From Arthrobacter globiformis (GTDB taxonomy: Bacteria > Actinomycetota > Actinomycetes > Actinomycetales > Micrococcaceae), in contig NZ_JAUSZX010000001.1 of the NCBI RefSeq assembly GCF_030818015.1, positions 2,976,001 to 3,040,000 of the forward strand: DNA of 64,000 nt, in the 5' to 3' direction. Positions 8,767 through 17,621 of this stretch are shown here, piece by piece (positions within the stretch are counted from its first letter, which is position 1; every line of letters starts with the position of its first letter). A program made the position numbers and the translations under genes. The notes under the pieces are model-generated. The model was not told the origin of the DNA. It was given only the letters and a program-made list of their open reading frames with translations, and ran no database searches.

Positions 8767-9555
8767 GTGAAGGCACTCTCGCAGAAGCGACGTCACCCAC
8801 TGGCAGCAATAGCCCTGCTGTTGATGGGCCTCCTCCTCACTGGTGGGCTGTACGCCGTTGCCACCACCGTCAACGAGGCCAAAGCCAGCACTGCAGAGTT
8901 CACCGCCAGCGATACACAGGAAGGCCAGAAGCTCTTCGAAGCCAACTGCGCCACCTGCCATGGCATGGGTGCCAGCGGAACGCAGGATGGTCCCTCACTG
9001 GTTGGCGTCGGCGCCGCCGCTGTTGACTTCCAGGTCGGCACCGGACGCATGCCCATGCAGATGAACGGACCCCAGGCCTACAAGAAGCCGGCCCAGTTCA
9101 ACGACACCCAGACCCACCAGCTGGCTGCATACGTTGCTTCGCTGGGCGCAGGTCCCGCCATCCCGGCCGACGAATACCTGGATGAGAAGGGCAACGCCGC
9201 CGAAGGTGGCGAGCTGTTCCGCGTGAACTGCGCCATGTGCCACAACGCCGCAGCAGCGGGCGGTGCACTTACCCGCGGCAAGTTCGCCCCGGCCCTGGCC
9301 GACGTCACGGGCAAGCACATTTACGAAGCAATGGCGACCGGCCCGCAGAACATGCCGGTGTTCAACGACTCGAACATCTCCCCCGAAGGCAAGCGCAACA
9401 TCATCACCTTCCTGAAGCAGATTGAAGCCAACGGTTCCCCGGGCGGCGCAGACCTGGGTGCCCTGGGTCCTGTTTCTGAGGGCCTGTTCGTGTGGATCGC
9501 CGGCCTGGGCGTCATCATCGCCTTCACCATCTGGCTGACGTCCCGCTCGTCCTAG
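8767..9555 (+). CDS. qcrC: diheme cytochrome c subunit of the bcc complex
   Basis: A 262-residue protein with an N-terminal membrane anchor (about residues 13-33), two CxxCH heme c sites (CATCHG about 61, CAMCHN about 158) and a C-terminal transmembrane helix (about 238-258). This is the actinobacterial fused cytochrome cc that replaces a soluble cytochrome c, passing electrons directly from the Rieske protein to the CuA site of CtaC. GTG start with an upstream AAAGGA. It lies 88 nt after ctaE in the same operon. Confidence 0.95.
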   Translation: MKALSQKRRHPLAAIALLLMGLLLTGGLYAVATTVNEAKASTAEFTASDTQEGQKLFEANCATCHGMGASGTQDGPSLVGVGAAAVDFQVGTGRMPMQMNGPQAYKKPAQFNDTQTHQLAAYVASLGAGPAIPADEYLDEKGNAAEGGELFRVNCAMCHNAAAAGGALTRGKFAPALADVTGKHIYEAMATGPQNMPVFNDSNISPEGKRNIITFLKQIEANGSPGGADLGALGPVSEGLFVWIAGLGVIIAFTIWLTSRSS

Positions 9556-9656
9556 CCACAACGGGCACAACAAGAACGTCCTGCTGATTGCACAGCAGGT
9601 TTGGAACTGAACACTAACTCGGCAAACGCCGAGACGAGAGAAGGATGAGGCGAATC

Positions 9657-10727
9657 ATGGGCAACCATAGTGACGGCAGTCCGAACCACTCGGGCACCGT
9701 AGCTACGGCTGGTCAGCATGAGGTGGAGAAATTCCAGGATCCTGGAATTCCCCCGCACCGCTTGCGCCTGGCTGACACGGACCCGAAAGCCGCCAAGCGG
9801 GCAGAACGGCAGGTTGCCGCTCTGTTCGCAACCTCAGTCATTGGCACCGTGGTCTTCCTGGTGGCGTACTTCGCCATTGACCTGGGAGACGACTCCAGCA
9901 TTGCCACCATCCGGCTGCAGAATGCGCTGCTCGGCATCGGCACCGCGTTCGCCATGCTCGGCATCGGCACCGGTATCGTGCACTGGGCCAAGGCTCTGAT
10001 GCCGGACCACGAAGTCTCCGAGGAACGCCACGCGATCCGCGAGGAGGACGACCGCCAGGCCGCAGTCCGCATCGTCGACGACATCGTGGAGGAAACGGGC
10101 ATCAAGCGCCGTCCCCTCATCCGGAACACCCTGCTTGGCGCTATGGCACTGGCACCCCTGCCGGCCATCGCCATCTTCGGTGACCTCGGACCGCGCCCGG
10201 ACGACAAGCTGGCGCACACCATGTGGGCTCCGCAGGACGGCAAGCTCAAGCGGCTCACCCGCGACCCCGATGGAACCCCCATCAAGGCCTCGGATGTCAC
10301 CATTGGTTCCGCCTTCCACGTCATTCCGGAAGGCCTCAACGAACTGCACGAAGGCAAGCTGAACGAAAAGGCCAAGGCCGTCGTTCTGCTGATGCGCCTC
10401 GACCCCGCCTCGCTCAACCCCTCCGCGGGACGCGAAAACTGGGGCTACAACGGCATCGTTGCCTACTCCAAGATCTGCACCCACGTCGGTTGCCCTGTTG
10501 CCCTCTACGAGCAGCAGACGCACCATCTGCTGTGCCCGTGCCACCAGTCAACCTTCGACCTGACCCAGGAATGCAAGGTTATCTTCGGCCCGGCCAGCCG
10601 CCCGCTCCCCCAGCTGCCCATCGCAGTTGACGATGAGGGCTACCTGGTCGCCACCAGCGACTTCAAAGAACCTGTAGGACCAAGTTACTGGGAGCGTGAT
10701 GAGCATGAGCGCAGCATCAACAGCTGA
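9657..10727 (+). CDS. qcrA: Rieske iron-sulfur subunit of the bcc complex
   Basis: A 356-residue protein with three N-terminal hydrophobic segments, the long actinobacterial form, and the Rieske 2Fe-2S ligands CTHVGC and CPCHQS (about residues 277-305). ATG at 9657 is preferred to ATG 9645 because AGAGAAGG is 12 nt upstream of the former but abuts the latter. Its 3' end overlaps qcrB. The protein takes electrons from menaquinol at QcrB and delivers them to QcrC. Confidence 0.94.
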   Translation: MGNHSDGSPNHSGTVATAGQHEVEKFQDPGIPPHRLRLADTDPKAAKRAERQVAALFATSVIGTVVFLVAYFAIDLGDDSSIATIRLQNALLGIGTAFAMLGIGTGIVHWAKALMPDHEVSEERHAIREEDDRQAAVRIVDDIVEETGIKRRPLIRNTLLGAMALAPLPAIAIFGDLGPRPDDKLAHTMWAPQDGKLKRLTRDPDGTPIKASDVTIGSAFHVIPEGLNELHEGKLNEKAKAVVLLMRLDPASLNPSAGRENWGYNGIVAYSKICTHVGCPVALYEQQTHHLLCPCHQSTFDLTQECKVIFGPASRPLPQLPIAVDDEGYLVATSDFKEPVGPSYWERDEHERSINS

Positions 10728-12375
10728 AGCCCCCGCCTACGTAGCCAACACCAAAGTCGGACGCTTTACTGACTTCGTCGACGAGCGCGTCGGCGGGTCG
10801 GGAATCCTCCGCGAATTCGGCCGCAAGGTATTCCCGGACCACTGGTCCTTCATGTTTGGCGAGGTGGCGCTGTACTCCTTCGTCATCCTGCTCCTGTCGG
10901 GAACGTTCCTGACGTTCTTCTTCGATCCGTCGATGGCGGAGACGCACTACGCCGGCTCCTACACGCCGCTGAAGAACGTCGAAATGTCCGTGGCCTACAG
11001 CTCCTCGCTGGATATCTCCTTCGACGTTCGCGGCGGCCTGTTCATGCGCCAGGTCCACCACTGGGCAGCGCTGCTGTTCGTGGCCTCCGTGGCCGTGCAC
11101 ATGCTCCGGGTGTTCTTCACCGGCGCGTTCCGGAAGCCCCGCGAAATGAACTGGGTGGTGGGCGGTGTCCTGCTCATCCTGGCCATGGCTGCCGGCTTCA
11201 CCGGTTACTCGCTCCCCGATGACCTGCTGTCCGGTAACGGCCTGCGCATCATCGACGGCGTCATCAAGTCGATCCCCGTGATCGGCACCTACATCTCCTT
11301 CTTCCTGTTCGGTGGAGAGTTCCCCGGCACGGTCATCATCAGCCGCCTCTTCACGCTGCACATCCTGCTCGTGCCGGCACTGATCTTGCTCATGATCGTC
11401 GTGCACCTCTTCATGGTGGTTGTCCACAAGCACACGCAGTACCCCGGCCCGGGACGCAACGACCGCAACGTCGTCGGCTACCCTCTCGGCCCGGTCTATG
11501 CTGCGAAGGCCGGCGGATTCTTCTTCATCGTCTTCGGTGTCATTGCGCTCATGGCCGGGTTCTTCACCATCAACCCGATCTGGAACTACGGCCCGTACGA
11601 TCCCTCCCCCGTGTCCGCAGGTACCCAGCCTGACTGGTACATCGGCTTCGTCGACGGTGCGCTGCGCCTGATGCCCGGTGTGGTCAGCGGCTTCCACTTC
11701 GAATACATCATCTTTGGCCACGTCCTCACGCTGAATGTCCTGCTTCCGGCACTTGTTCCGGCTGGCATCATTTTTACCGTGCTGTTCACCTACCCGTGGA
11801 TCGAGCGCTGGATCACCAAGGACAACCGGGAGCACCACGTGCTCGACCGTCCCCGGAACGCTCCCACGCGTACCGCGATCGGTGTAGCCGGCTTCACCTG
11901 GTACAGCGTCATGTGGGCCGCCGCCGGTTCGGACCTCATCGCCACGCACTTCCACGTGGCACTGAACGACGTTACGTACTGGCTGCGTGCACTGTTCTTC
12001 ATCGGACCGGTCATCGCGTTCGTGGTCACCAAGCGTGTGGCCCTGGCCCTGCAGCGCAAGGACCGCGAAATCGCCCTCCACGGCCGCGAGACCGGACGCA
12101 TCGTCCGCCTACCGCACGGTGAGTTCATTGAGGTGCATGCTCCGCTCGACGAGTACAAGCGCTACAGGCTTGTTGGCTTCGAGTCGCTCGCGCCCCTTCC
12201 GGCCGAGCCGAACGAGCACGGTGTGGTGACCCGCAAGGAAAACCGCCGCGCCAAGCTGTCCCGCTGGTTCTTCGAGGACCGGGTTGCTCCGGCAACGCCC
12301 GCCGAGCTGGAAGCCAGCCACGGCCACCACGAGGCCGTTGAAGCCGGCGAGGGTCAGAAGACCCTCAGCCACTAA
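10699..12375 (+). CDS. qcrB: cytochrome b subunit of the bcc complex
   Basis: A 558-residue integral membrane protein carrying the quinol-oxidising site: heme-ligand histidines occur in RQVHHWAALLFVASVAVHMLR and in the second pair (FTLHILLVPAL...VVHLFMVVVHKH), and PDWYIGFVDG replaces the PEW(Y) motif region. The C-terminal extension of over 100 residues is typical of actinobacterial QcrB. Candidate starts are GTG 10696, ATG 10699 and ATG 10705, all after GGGAG; the exact one is uncertain. The coding region overlaps the end of qcrA by about 29 nt. Confidence 0.94.
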   Translation: MSMSAASTAEAPAYVANTKVGRFTDFVDERVGGSGILREFGRKVFPDHWSFMFGEVALYSFVILLLSGTFLTFFFDPSMAETHYAGSYTPLKNVEMSVAYSSSLDISFDVRGGLFMRQVHHWAALLFVASVAVHMLRVFFTGAFRKPREMNWVVGGVLLILAMAAGFTGYSLPDDLLSGNGLRIIDGVIKSIPVIGTYISFFLFGGEFPGTVIISRLFTLHILLVPALILLMIVVHLFMVVVHKHTQYPGPGRNDRNVVGYPLGPVYAAKAGGFFFIVFGVIALMAGFFTINPIWNYGPYDPSPVSAGTQPDWYIGFVDGALRLMPGVVSGFHFEYIIFGHVLTLNVLLPALVPAGIIFTVLFTYPWIERWITKDNREHHVLDRPRNAPTRTAIGVAGFTWYSVMWAAAGSDLIATHFHVALNDVTYWLRALFFIGPVIAFVVTKRVALALQRKDREIALHGRETGRIVRLPHGEFIEVHAPLDEYKRYRLVGFESLAPLPAEPNEHGVVTRKENRRAKLSRWFFEDRVAPATPAELEASHGHHEAVEAGEGQKTLSH

Positions 12376-12415
12376 GAAGCTCGGCCACTAGGCAGCAGCG
12401 CTTCACCCAGGCATT

Positions 12416-12459
12416 ACACAGAGAAGGCCCGGTCCGCCAGGACCGGGCCTTCTCTGTGT
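12416..12459. terminator. terminator after qcrB
   Basis: Perfect 20-bp inverted repeat with a GCCA loop, 40 nt after the qcrB stop and between qcrB and the convergent regulator gene. Arms begin ACACAGAGAAGG. Very stable; serves both directions. The 73 nt to the next stop codon hold nothing else. Confidence 0.8.
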
Positions 12460-12532
12460 CCGGATTTTCCGTCCGGTTTATGCATGCCGTGGGCAACGCT
12501 GTGTCTCCTGAAGGAAACGGCAGCCGGCCAGG

Positions 12533-13324
12533 CTACTGCTGCCGGTAACCCGACGCGTAGTTGCGGGTGGGCCGGACTCCGGGCCGCTGCAGCGGCACCC
12601 AGAGCTTGTACCGGTCGGCCCGGTAGAAGGACACGGAGTAGTCAACCATTGCCCGGGCGACGAAGGCGTGCCGCTGGATCTTCAGCAGGGGCGCGCCGAT
12701 TTCAACGTTGAGCAGCCGGGCGGTGGAGGGTGACGCAGCCGTGGCCTCGATCATGTCCTCGCCCCATTCCATGACAAGGCCGAACTGTTCGCTCAGGACG
12801 TTGTAGAGCGAGGTGGGCGGCTCGCCGTCGAGCAGCCCCGGGACACGGTGGGCCGGGATGAAATTCTCATCCACGCTCATTGGCTCGTTATCGGCCAGCA
12901 GGAGGCGGCGGAAGCGCACCAGGGGTGTTCCCTCCTCCAGCTGCAGTTCGCGTGCCAGGAAGGCGCTGGCGGCGATCTGCTCAAAGCTCAGCACCTTCGC
13001 AGCCGGCACCATGCCACGGCGCTGCATCTCCTCGCTGTAGGAGGTCAGCTTGACCTGGAGGTCCAGCTTCGGTTTCCGGACGAAGGTGCCAAGGCCCACC
13101 ACCCGCTCGATGACCTCCTCCCCCACCAGGGCGTCGATGGCCTGGCGGACCGTCATCCGAGCCAGGCTGAAACGTTCGGCCAGGTCCCGTTCGGACGGTA
13201 GCGCCGAGCCTGGCGGGCAGGACGTCGCGATGTAGCTCCTGAGGATCTCGCGGAGCTGGACGTAGATCGGCGTCCCGCTGGTTCTGTCGATTTCACCGGT
13301 AATGCCGGCCACGTTAGCCGTCAT
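12533..13324 (-). CDS. GntR-family regulator with UTRA domain (DasR/NagR-like)
   Basis: A 263-residue regulator: winged helix at residues about 20-85 (LPSERDLAERFSLARMTVRQAIDALVGEEVIERVVGLGTFV) followed by the UTRA ligand domain (LTSYSEEMQRRGMVPAAKVL ... VDYSVSFYRADRYKLWVPLQRPG). The HutC/DasR subfamily controls amino-sugar and PTS genes and responds to phosphorylated amino sugars. A sequence matching the DasR operator lies upstream, between this gene and ptsH, which supports a DasR/NagR-like role and autoregulation. ATG start with AGGAG 8 nt upstream. The effector is inferred, not shown. Confidence 0.85.
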   Translation of the reverse strand: MTANVAGITGEIDRTSGTPIYVQLREILRSYIATSCPPGSALPSERDLAERFSLARMTVRQAIDALVGEEVIERVVGLGTFVRKPKLDLQVKLTSYSEEMQRRGMVPAAKVLSFEQIAASAFLARELQLEEGTPLVRFRRLLLADNEPMSVDENFIPAHRVPGLLDGEPPTSLYNVLSEQFGLVMEWGEDMIEATAASPSTARLLNVEIGAPLLKIQRHAFVARAMVDYSVSFYRADRYKLWVPLQRPGVRPTRNYASGYRQQ

Positions 13325-13377
13325 GGCGGCCGCTCCTGTATTGCATGCTCACAGTTCAAGGGTAAGCCAACGCAGCC

Positions 13378-13393
13378 ACAGGTCTAGACCAGA
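13378..13393. promoter_or_regulatory. DasR-type (dre-like) operator
   Basis: ACAGGTCTAGACCAGA with the perfect core GGTCTAGACC (13381-13390). It matches the known DasR-responsive element ACTGGTCTAGACCAGT at 14 of 16 positions. It lies between the divergent GntR gene and ptsH and could control both. Confidence 0.7.
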
Positions 13394-13509
13394 CCCCTCC
13401 CCGCGCAGGTTGACGGCACGGGGGCCGATATTCTTAGAGGCGAACAAAATTGAAGCACGACGGCGGCTTCCCCCCAATGTGCCATCCCGTCCAAGACGAA
13501 GGAGTCCAG

Positions 13510-13803
13510 TTGCCCGTTCGTAAGGCAATCGTTTCTGCGGCCATCGGCCTGCACGCCAGGCCCGCAGCGGTGTTCGTCCGCGCCGTAACGGAGACAGGGT
13601 TACCGGTGACCATCCGCAAAGATGGCAGTGACGCCGTAGATGCCCGATCCCTGCTCGAGGTCATGACTGCCGACTTCAACTACGGCTGCGAGGTTGAGCT
13701 GGCAGTCAAGGAATCGGCTTTGCCTGCGGGCAAGAGCCTGGGTGAGGCCGAGGCGGCCCTCTCGGGTCTCGTGGAGCTGTTGGCATCGCAGAAGGCCAGC
13801 TAG
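13510..13803 (+). CDS. ptsH: phosphocarrier protein HPr
   Basis: A 97-residue PTS phosphocarrier. The phosphorylated histidine is in GLHARPA (about residue 15), and the regulatory-serine region is DARSLLEVMT (about 45-54). HPr passes phosphate from enzyme I to sugar-specific IIA proteins. The start is TTG at 13510, 5 nt after GAAGGAG, which agrees with HPr N termini (MPVRKAIV); the longer open frame lacks homologous sequence. It is monocistronic and ends in a strong terminator. A DasR-type operator upstream fits the known DasR control of ptsH in streptomycetes. Confidence 0.93.
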   Translation: MPVRKAIVSAAIGLHARPAAVFVRAVTETGLPVTIRKDGSDAVDARSLLEVMTADFNYGCEVELAVKESALPAGKSLGEAEAALSGLVELLASQKAS

Positions 13804-13822
13804 TGCCGGCTTAAATACAAGA

Positions 13823-13869
13823 AGAACGAAGGCGGGCCCCACCAAAAAGGTGGGGCCCGCCGTCGTTCT
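13823..13869. terminator. bidirectional terminator between ptsH and ctaF
   Basis: Stem AGAACGA-A-GGCGGGCCCCACC, loop AAAAA, and its complement with one internal mismatch; sits between convergent stop codons. Confidence 0.8.
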
Positions 13870-13883
13870 ATGGAACGGAAACG

Positions 13884-14285
13884 CTAGTGTGCGTGGTCTC
13901 CGCGGCTGTATTCGTAGACCCAGCCCACGAGGGCCACCAGCGCCATACCGCCGGCGATGAACACGATCCAGAAGCCTACGGCCAGGCCGAGGAATCCTGC
14001 GGCGCAGGACAGGCCCAGGACCAGCGGCCACCAGCTCCAGGGGCTGAAGTGGCCCTGCTCGCCGGCGCCTTCGTGGATTTCGGCGTCCGCACGGTCCTCA
14101 GGACGCATGCCCACGCGCTTGCCGGTGAAGCCGAGGTAGGCACCGATCATGCCCGCCAGGCCGCCCACCAGGAGGATGCCCAAGGTGCCAACCCACTCAG
14201 ACCAGTTGGTGAGGAAGCCGTAGATGATGGAAACCGGAACGAAGAAGAAGACTCCTGCTCCAAAAATCCATGACTCGATTCTCAT
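13884..14285 (-). CDS. ctaF: cytochrome c oxidase subunit IV, actinobacterial
   Basis: A 133-residue protein with four hydrophobic segments (about 5-25, 33-55, 85-100, 102-122), matching the actinobacteria-specific oxidase subunit IV (CtaF): begins [23 protein letters not shown] and has [25 protein letters not shown]. It overlaps ctaD by 4 nt (ATGA), so it is translationally coupled. Small structural subunit of the aa3 oxidase within the bcc-aa3 supercomplex. Confidence 0.92.
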   Translation of the reverse strand: MRIESWIFGAGVFFFVPVSIIYGFLTNWSEWVGTLGILLVGGLAGMIGAYLGFTGKRVGMRPEDRADAEIHEGAGEQGHFSPWSWWPLVLGLSCAAGFLGLAVGFWIVFIAGGMALVALVGWVYEYSRGDHAH

Positions 14286-16003
14286 TGCGCGGTGTCCTTC
14301 TGATCGGCGTTGCCCAGCACGCTTGCTGCAGGTGCCGGCGACTCAATGGTGTGTGACTGGGAGAGCTCAGGGTGGTGCAGGTCCAGTGCCGGACGCTCCG
14401 AGCGGATGCGCGGCAGGGACGTGAAGTTGTGCCGCGGCGGCGGGCAGGACGTGGCCCACTCGAGTGAGGCACCAAAGCCCCAGGGATCGTCAACCTGAAC
14501 CTTCTCGGCGCTGCGTGCGGTGATGTACACGTTCCAGAAGAACGGGATCAGGGACGCACCCAGGACAAACGAGGCAATGGTGGAGAACTGGTTCATCCAG
14601 GTGAAGTTGTCCTCCACCAGGTAGTCGGCGTAGCGGCGGGGCATGCCCTCGACGCCGAGCCAGTGCTGGATCAGGAAGGTGCCGTGGAAGCCCAGGAACA
14701 GGAGCCAGAAGTGGATCTTGCCGAGGCGCTCGTTGAGCATCTTGCCCGTCCACTTCGGCCACCAGAAGTAGAAGCCGGCGAACATCGCGAACACCACGGT
14801 GCCGAAGACCACGTAGTGGAAGTGCGCCACCACGAAGTACGAGTCGGAGACGTGGAAGTCCAGCGGCGGGGAGGCCAGGATGATGCCGGTCAGGCCGCCG
14901 AAGAGGAACGTGATGAGGAAGCCGATGCTCCACAGCATGGGGGTCTCAAAGGTGATGGAACCGCGCCACATGGTGCCGATCCAGTTGAAGAACTTCACGC
15001 CGGTGGGGACTGCGATGAGCATGGTCATGAAGGAGAAGAACGGCAGCAGCACGGAGCCGGTGACGTACATGTGGTGCGCCCACACGGTTACGGACAAGGC
15101 AGCGATCGCGATGGTCGCGTAGACCAGGCCCTTGTAGCCGAAGATCGGCTTGCGGCTGAAGACCGGGAAGATCTCGGACACGATGCCGAAGAACGGCAGG
15201 GCAATGATGTACACCTCGGGGTGGCCGAAGAACCAGAACAGGTGCTGCCACAGGACGGCGCCGCCGTTCTCCGGGTCGAAGATGTGGGCACCGAAGCGGC
15301 GGTCCGCGCCGAGGGCGAAGAGTGCTGCGGCCAGCGGCGGGAACGCCATCAGGACCAGGATGGCCGTGACGAGGGTGTTCCACGTGAAGATCGGCATGCG
15401 CCACATGGTCATGCCCGGGGCACGCATGCAGATGATGGTGGTGATGAAGTTGACCGCGCCGAGGATGGTGCCGAAGCCGGACAGTGCCAGGCCGAAGACC
15501 CACAGGTCACCGCCGACGCCGGGGCTGAAGGTGGTGTTGGAAAGCGGCGCGTATGCGAACCAGCCGAACGACGCAGCACCCTGCGGGGTGATGAAGCCGG
15601 AAACGGCGATGGTGGAACCGAACAGGAAGAACCAGAAGGCCAGTGCATTCAGTCGGGGGAACGCGACGTCCGGTGCACCGATCTGCAGCGGCATGATCAC
15701 GTTCGCAAAGCCGGCGAAGAGCGGGGTGGCGAACATCAGCAGCATGACCGTGCCGTGCATGGTGAACAGCTGGTTGTACTGCTCCTTGGTCTGCAGGATC
15801 TGCATACCCGGCTCGAAGAGCTCGGCGCGGATGAGCAGGGCCATCACGCCGCCGAAGCAGAAGAACACGAAGGACGCGATCAGGTACATGTACCCGATGG
15901 TCTTGTGGTCCGTGGAGGTGATCCAGTTGACGACGATGCGCCCCTTGGATTTGGGAACTACGGGAGCCTCGAGGATCCCGGGGGTCTGGGTGTAAATAGC
16001 CAC
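14282..16003 (-). CDS. ctaD: cytochrome c oxidase subunit I
   Basis: A 573-residue heme-copper oxidase catalytic subunit with 12 transmembrane helices. Visible signatures include the low-spin heme histidine in [11 protein letters not shown], the CuB histidine with the cross-linked tyrosine in [11 protein letters not shown], the CuB pair in [10 protein letters not shown], and the helix X histidines in FHYVVFG. It reduces oxygen to water and pumps protons. It lies between ctaC (10 nt upstream) and ctaF in the ctaCDF operon. Confidence 0.97.
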   Translation of the reverse strand: MAIYTQTPGILEAPVVPKSKGRIVVNWITSTDHKTIGYMYLIASFVFFCFGGVMALLIRAELFEPGMQILQTKEQYNQLFTMHGTVMLLMFATPLFAGFANVIMPLQIGAPDVAFPRLNALAFWFFLFGSTIAVSGFITPQGAASFGWFAYAPLSNTTFSPGVGGDLWVFGLALSGFGTILGAVNFITTIICMRAPGMTMWRMPIFTWNTLVTAILVLMAFPPLAAALFALGADRRFGAHIFDPENGGAVLWQHLFWFFGHPEVYIIALPFFGIVSEIFPVFSRKPIFGYKGLVYATIAIAALSVTVWAHHMYVTGSVLLPFFSFMTMLIAVPTGVKFFNWIGTMWRGSITFETPMLWSIGFLITFLFGGLTGIILASPPLDFHVSDSYFVVAHFHYVVFGTVVFAMFAGFYFWWPKWTGKMLNERLGKIHFWLLFLGFHGTFLIQHWLGVEGMPRRYADYLVEDNFTWMNQFSTIASFVLGASLIPFFWNVYITARSAEKVQVDDPWGFGASLEWATSCPPPRHNFTSLPRIRSERPALDLHHPELSQSHTIESPAPAASVLGNADQKDTAQ

Positions 16004-16013
16004 TTCGCTTCCC

Positions 16014-16886
16014 TTACTTCGTAGCGTTCAGGTTCGGGTTGCGGTCATACTCAGGGCCGAGCAGGCCCGTGTTGCCGTCCTGGCGAAGCTGGTTCATGTG
16101 AGCCTGGAATTCGGACTCGGAAACAACCTTGACGCGGAACAGCATTTCGGAGTGGTACTCACCGCAGAGCTCGGCGCACTTGCCGTCGTAGGTGCCCTCT
16201 TTGGTGGGGGTGAACCGGATGTAGTTCGTCTTGCCCGGGATCATGTCCCTCTTCTGCAGGAATGCAGGAACCCAGAAGGAGTGGATGACGTCGCGCGAGT
16301 TCAGTTCCAGGTCCACGGACTTGTTGACGGGCAGGTAGAGGGTGGGGAGCTTCTCCTTGTCCACTTCCTTACCGGTCAGGTGCGCCTGGACACCGGCTTC
16401 GTGGACGTCTTCGGTGATGACGTCGCCCTTTTTATAGTTGAAGTCCCACGCCCACTGCTTGCCGCGGACGTCCACTACGACGTCGGCCGGCTGCGAGCGG
16501 TCATCGATCGCCTGCTGGTCGCGGTCGGTGAAGTAGAAGAACACCAGGACCATGAAGAGCGGGATTGTCAGGTAGAAGACCTCAAGGGGCAGGTTGAAGC
16601 TGGTCTGCCGCGGGAAGCCCACGGTGCCCTTGCGGCGGCGGTAGGCAACGAGGCACCAGACGATCAGGCCCCAAGTGATGATGCCCACCACGAGGGCGGC
16701 AATCCATGAGTTGACCCAGAGGTCCATGATGCGGTCAGTGTGATTGGTGGTGCCACGCTCGGTGGGCAGCCACCCCTTCTCTACCTCTGGCGAACATCCA
16801 GTCAAAACCAACGCGCCGGCAGTTGCCAAGCCAGTGATCGTAGTGATCGTTTTGCGTCGGCTGCCGGTTCGGTTCTGCGAACTCAC
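16014..16886 (-). CDS. ctaC: cytochrome c oxidase subunit II, lipoprotein
   Basis: A 290-residue subunit with a lipoprotein signal (lipobox LVLTGC, cysteine about residue 30), two transmembrane helices (about 55-77 and 97-118) and a C-terminal cupredoxin domain carrying the CuA ligands [12 protein letters not shown] (about 235-246). It accepts electrons from the QcrC heme domain. GTG start with GGAAGGGC upstream. First gene of ctaCDF; the 185-nt gap to erpA holds a strong hairpin and presumably the promoter, but no convincing -35 is visible. Confidence 0.95.
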   Translation of the reverse strand: MSSQNRTGSRRKTITTITGLATAGALVLTGCSPEVEKGWLPTERGTTNHTDRIMDLWVNSWIAALVVGIITWGLIVWCLVAYRRRKGTVGFPRQTSFNLPLEVFYLTIPLFMVLVFFYFTDRDQQAIDDRSQPADVVVDVRGKQWAWDFNYKKGDVITEDVHEAGVQAHLTGKEVDKEKLPTLYLPVNKSVDLELNSRDVIHSFWVPAFLQKRDMIPGKTNYIRFTPTKEGTYDGKCAELCGEYHSEMLFRVKVVSESEFQAHMNQLRQDGNTGLLGPEYDRNPNLNATK

Positions 16887-17014
16887 AGACGGCCCTTCCT
16901 ACTTGTTGCTGTTGCCAGGGCGGCAAAAAGCTTCCCGGGCACACTAAAAGTTTTACTACTCGGTGTAGAGCTTACCGCTCCCCGCAGGTTTTCGCCCACA
17001 TGTCCCCACCGTGT

Positions 17015-17042
17015 GGCGGCGCCGGTTTTCACCGGCGCCGCC
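17015..17042. terminator. hairpin after erpA
   Basis: Perfect 12-bp inverted repeat GGCGGCGCCGGT with a TTTC loop, 29 nt downstream of the erpA stop (minus strand). Not followed by a T tract. Confidence 0.6.
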
Positions 17043-17071
17043 AAGAGGTTCAGGAAGGGCTTACTTGCCCT

Positions 17072-17461
17072 TTAGTGGAACGAATCACCGCAGGCGCATG
17101 AGCCGCCCGCGTTCGGGTTGTCGATGGTGAAGCCCTGCTTGGAGATGGTGTCTTCAAAGTCGATGCTGGCACCGCTGAGGTACGGGACGCTCATCTTGTC
17201 CACGACGACCTCGACGCCGTCGTAGTCGCGTACCGCGTCACCTTCAAGGAGACGCTCATCGAAGTACAGCTGGTAAATGAGGCCGGAGCAACCGCCCGGC
17301 TGCACGGCTACGCGGAGGCGGAGATCGGTGCGGCCTTCCTGCTCCAGGAGGCTGCGGACCTTGCCTGCTGCAACGTCCGTCAGCTGAACCTCGTGGCTCG
17401 CCAGTTCCTCACTGGCAGTGCCGGTGGGTTCGGTGCTGTTTTCATTGGTCGTAGTGCTCAT
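17072..17461 (-). CDS. erpA: iron-sulfur cluster insertion protein (HesB/IscA/ErpA)
   Basis: A 129-residue A-type carrier. The three cluster-binding cysteines are in GGCSG (about residue 58) and SCACG (about 122-126). It delivers 2Fe-2S or 4Fe-4S clusters to apoproteins. The N-terminal 25 residues are Ser/Thr/Glu-rich and probably disordered. ATG with AAGGTAGG upstream. Linkage to the respiratory genes is conserved in actinobacteria and fits supply of the Rieske cluster, though that partnership is inferred. Confidence 0.92.
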   Translation of the reverse strand: MSTTTNENSTEPTGTASEELASHEVQLTDVAAGKVRSLLEQEGRTDLRLRVAVQPGGCSGLIYQLYFDERLLEGDAVRDYDGVEVVVDKMSVPYLSGASIDFEDTISKQGFTIDNPNAGGSCACGDSFH

Positions 17462-17621
17462 TGGCCTACCTTACTAACGACGGTTGTGGCTGCCCCGCTT
17501 GCACGGTGCCTGCCCCTACGGAAACGGTACGGGCTATAGCTACATGCTACGTCGATCCGGCGCGGAGCTCTAACTTCAGGCGTAACCCTCCCAGGCCCTT
17601 CGTTGTTCCCTCCGTGGCCTG

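Noticed and set aside
13410..13434. TTGACG and TATTCT as a ptsH promoter
   Set aside because: The spacer is only 13 bp, too short for a sigma-70-type promoter; the true promoter is unclear.
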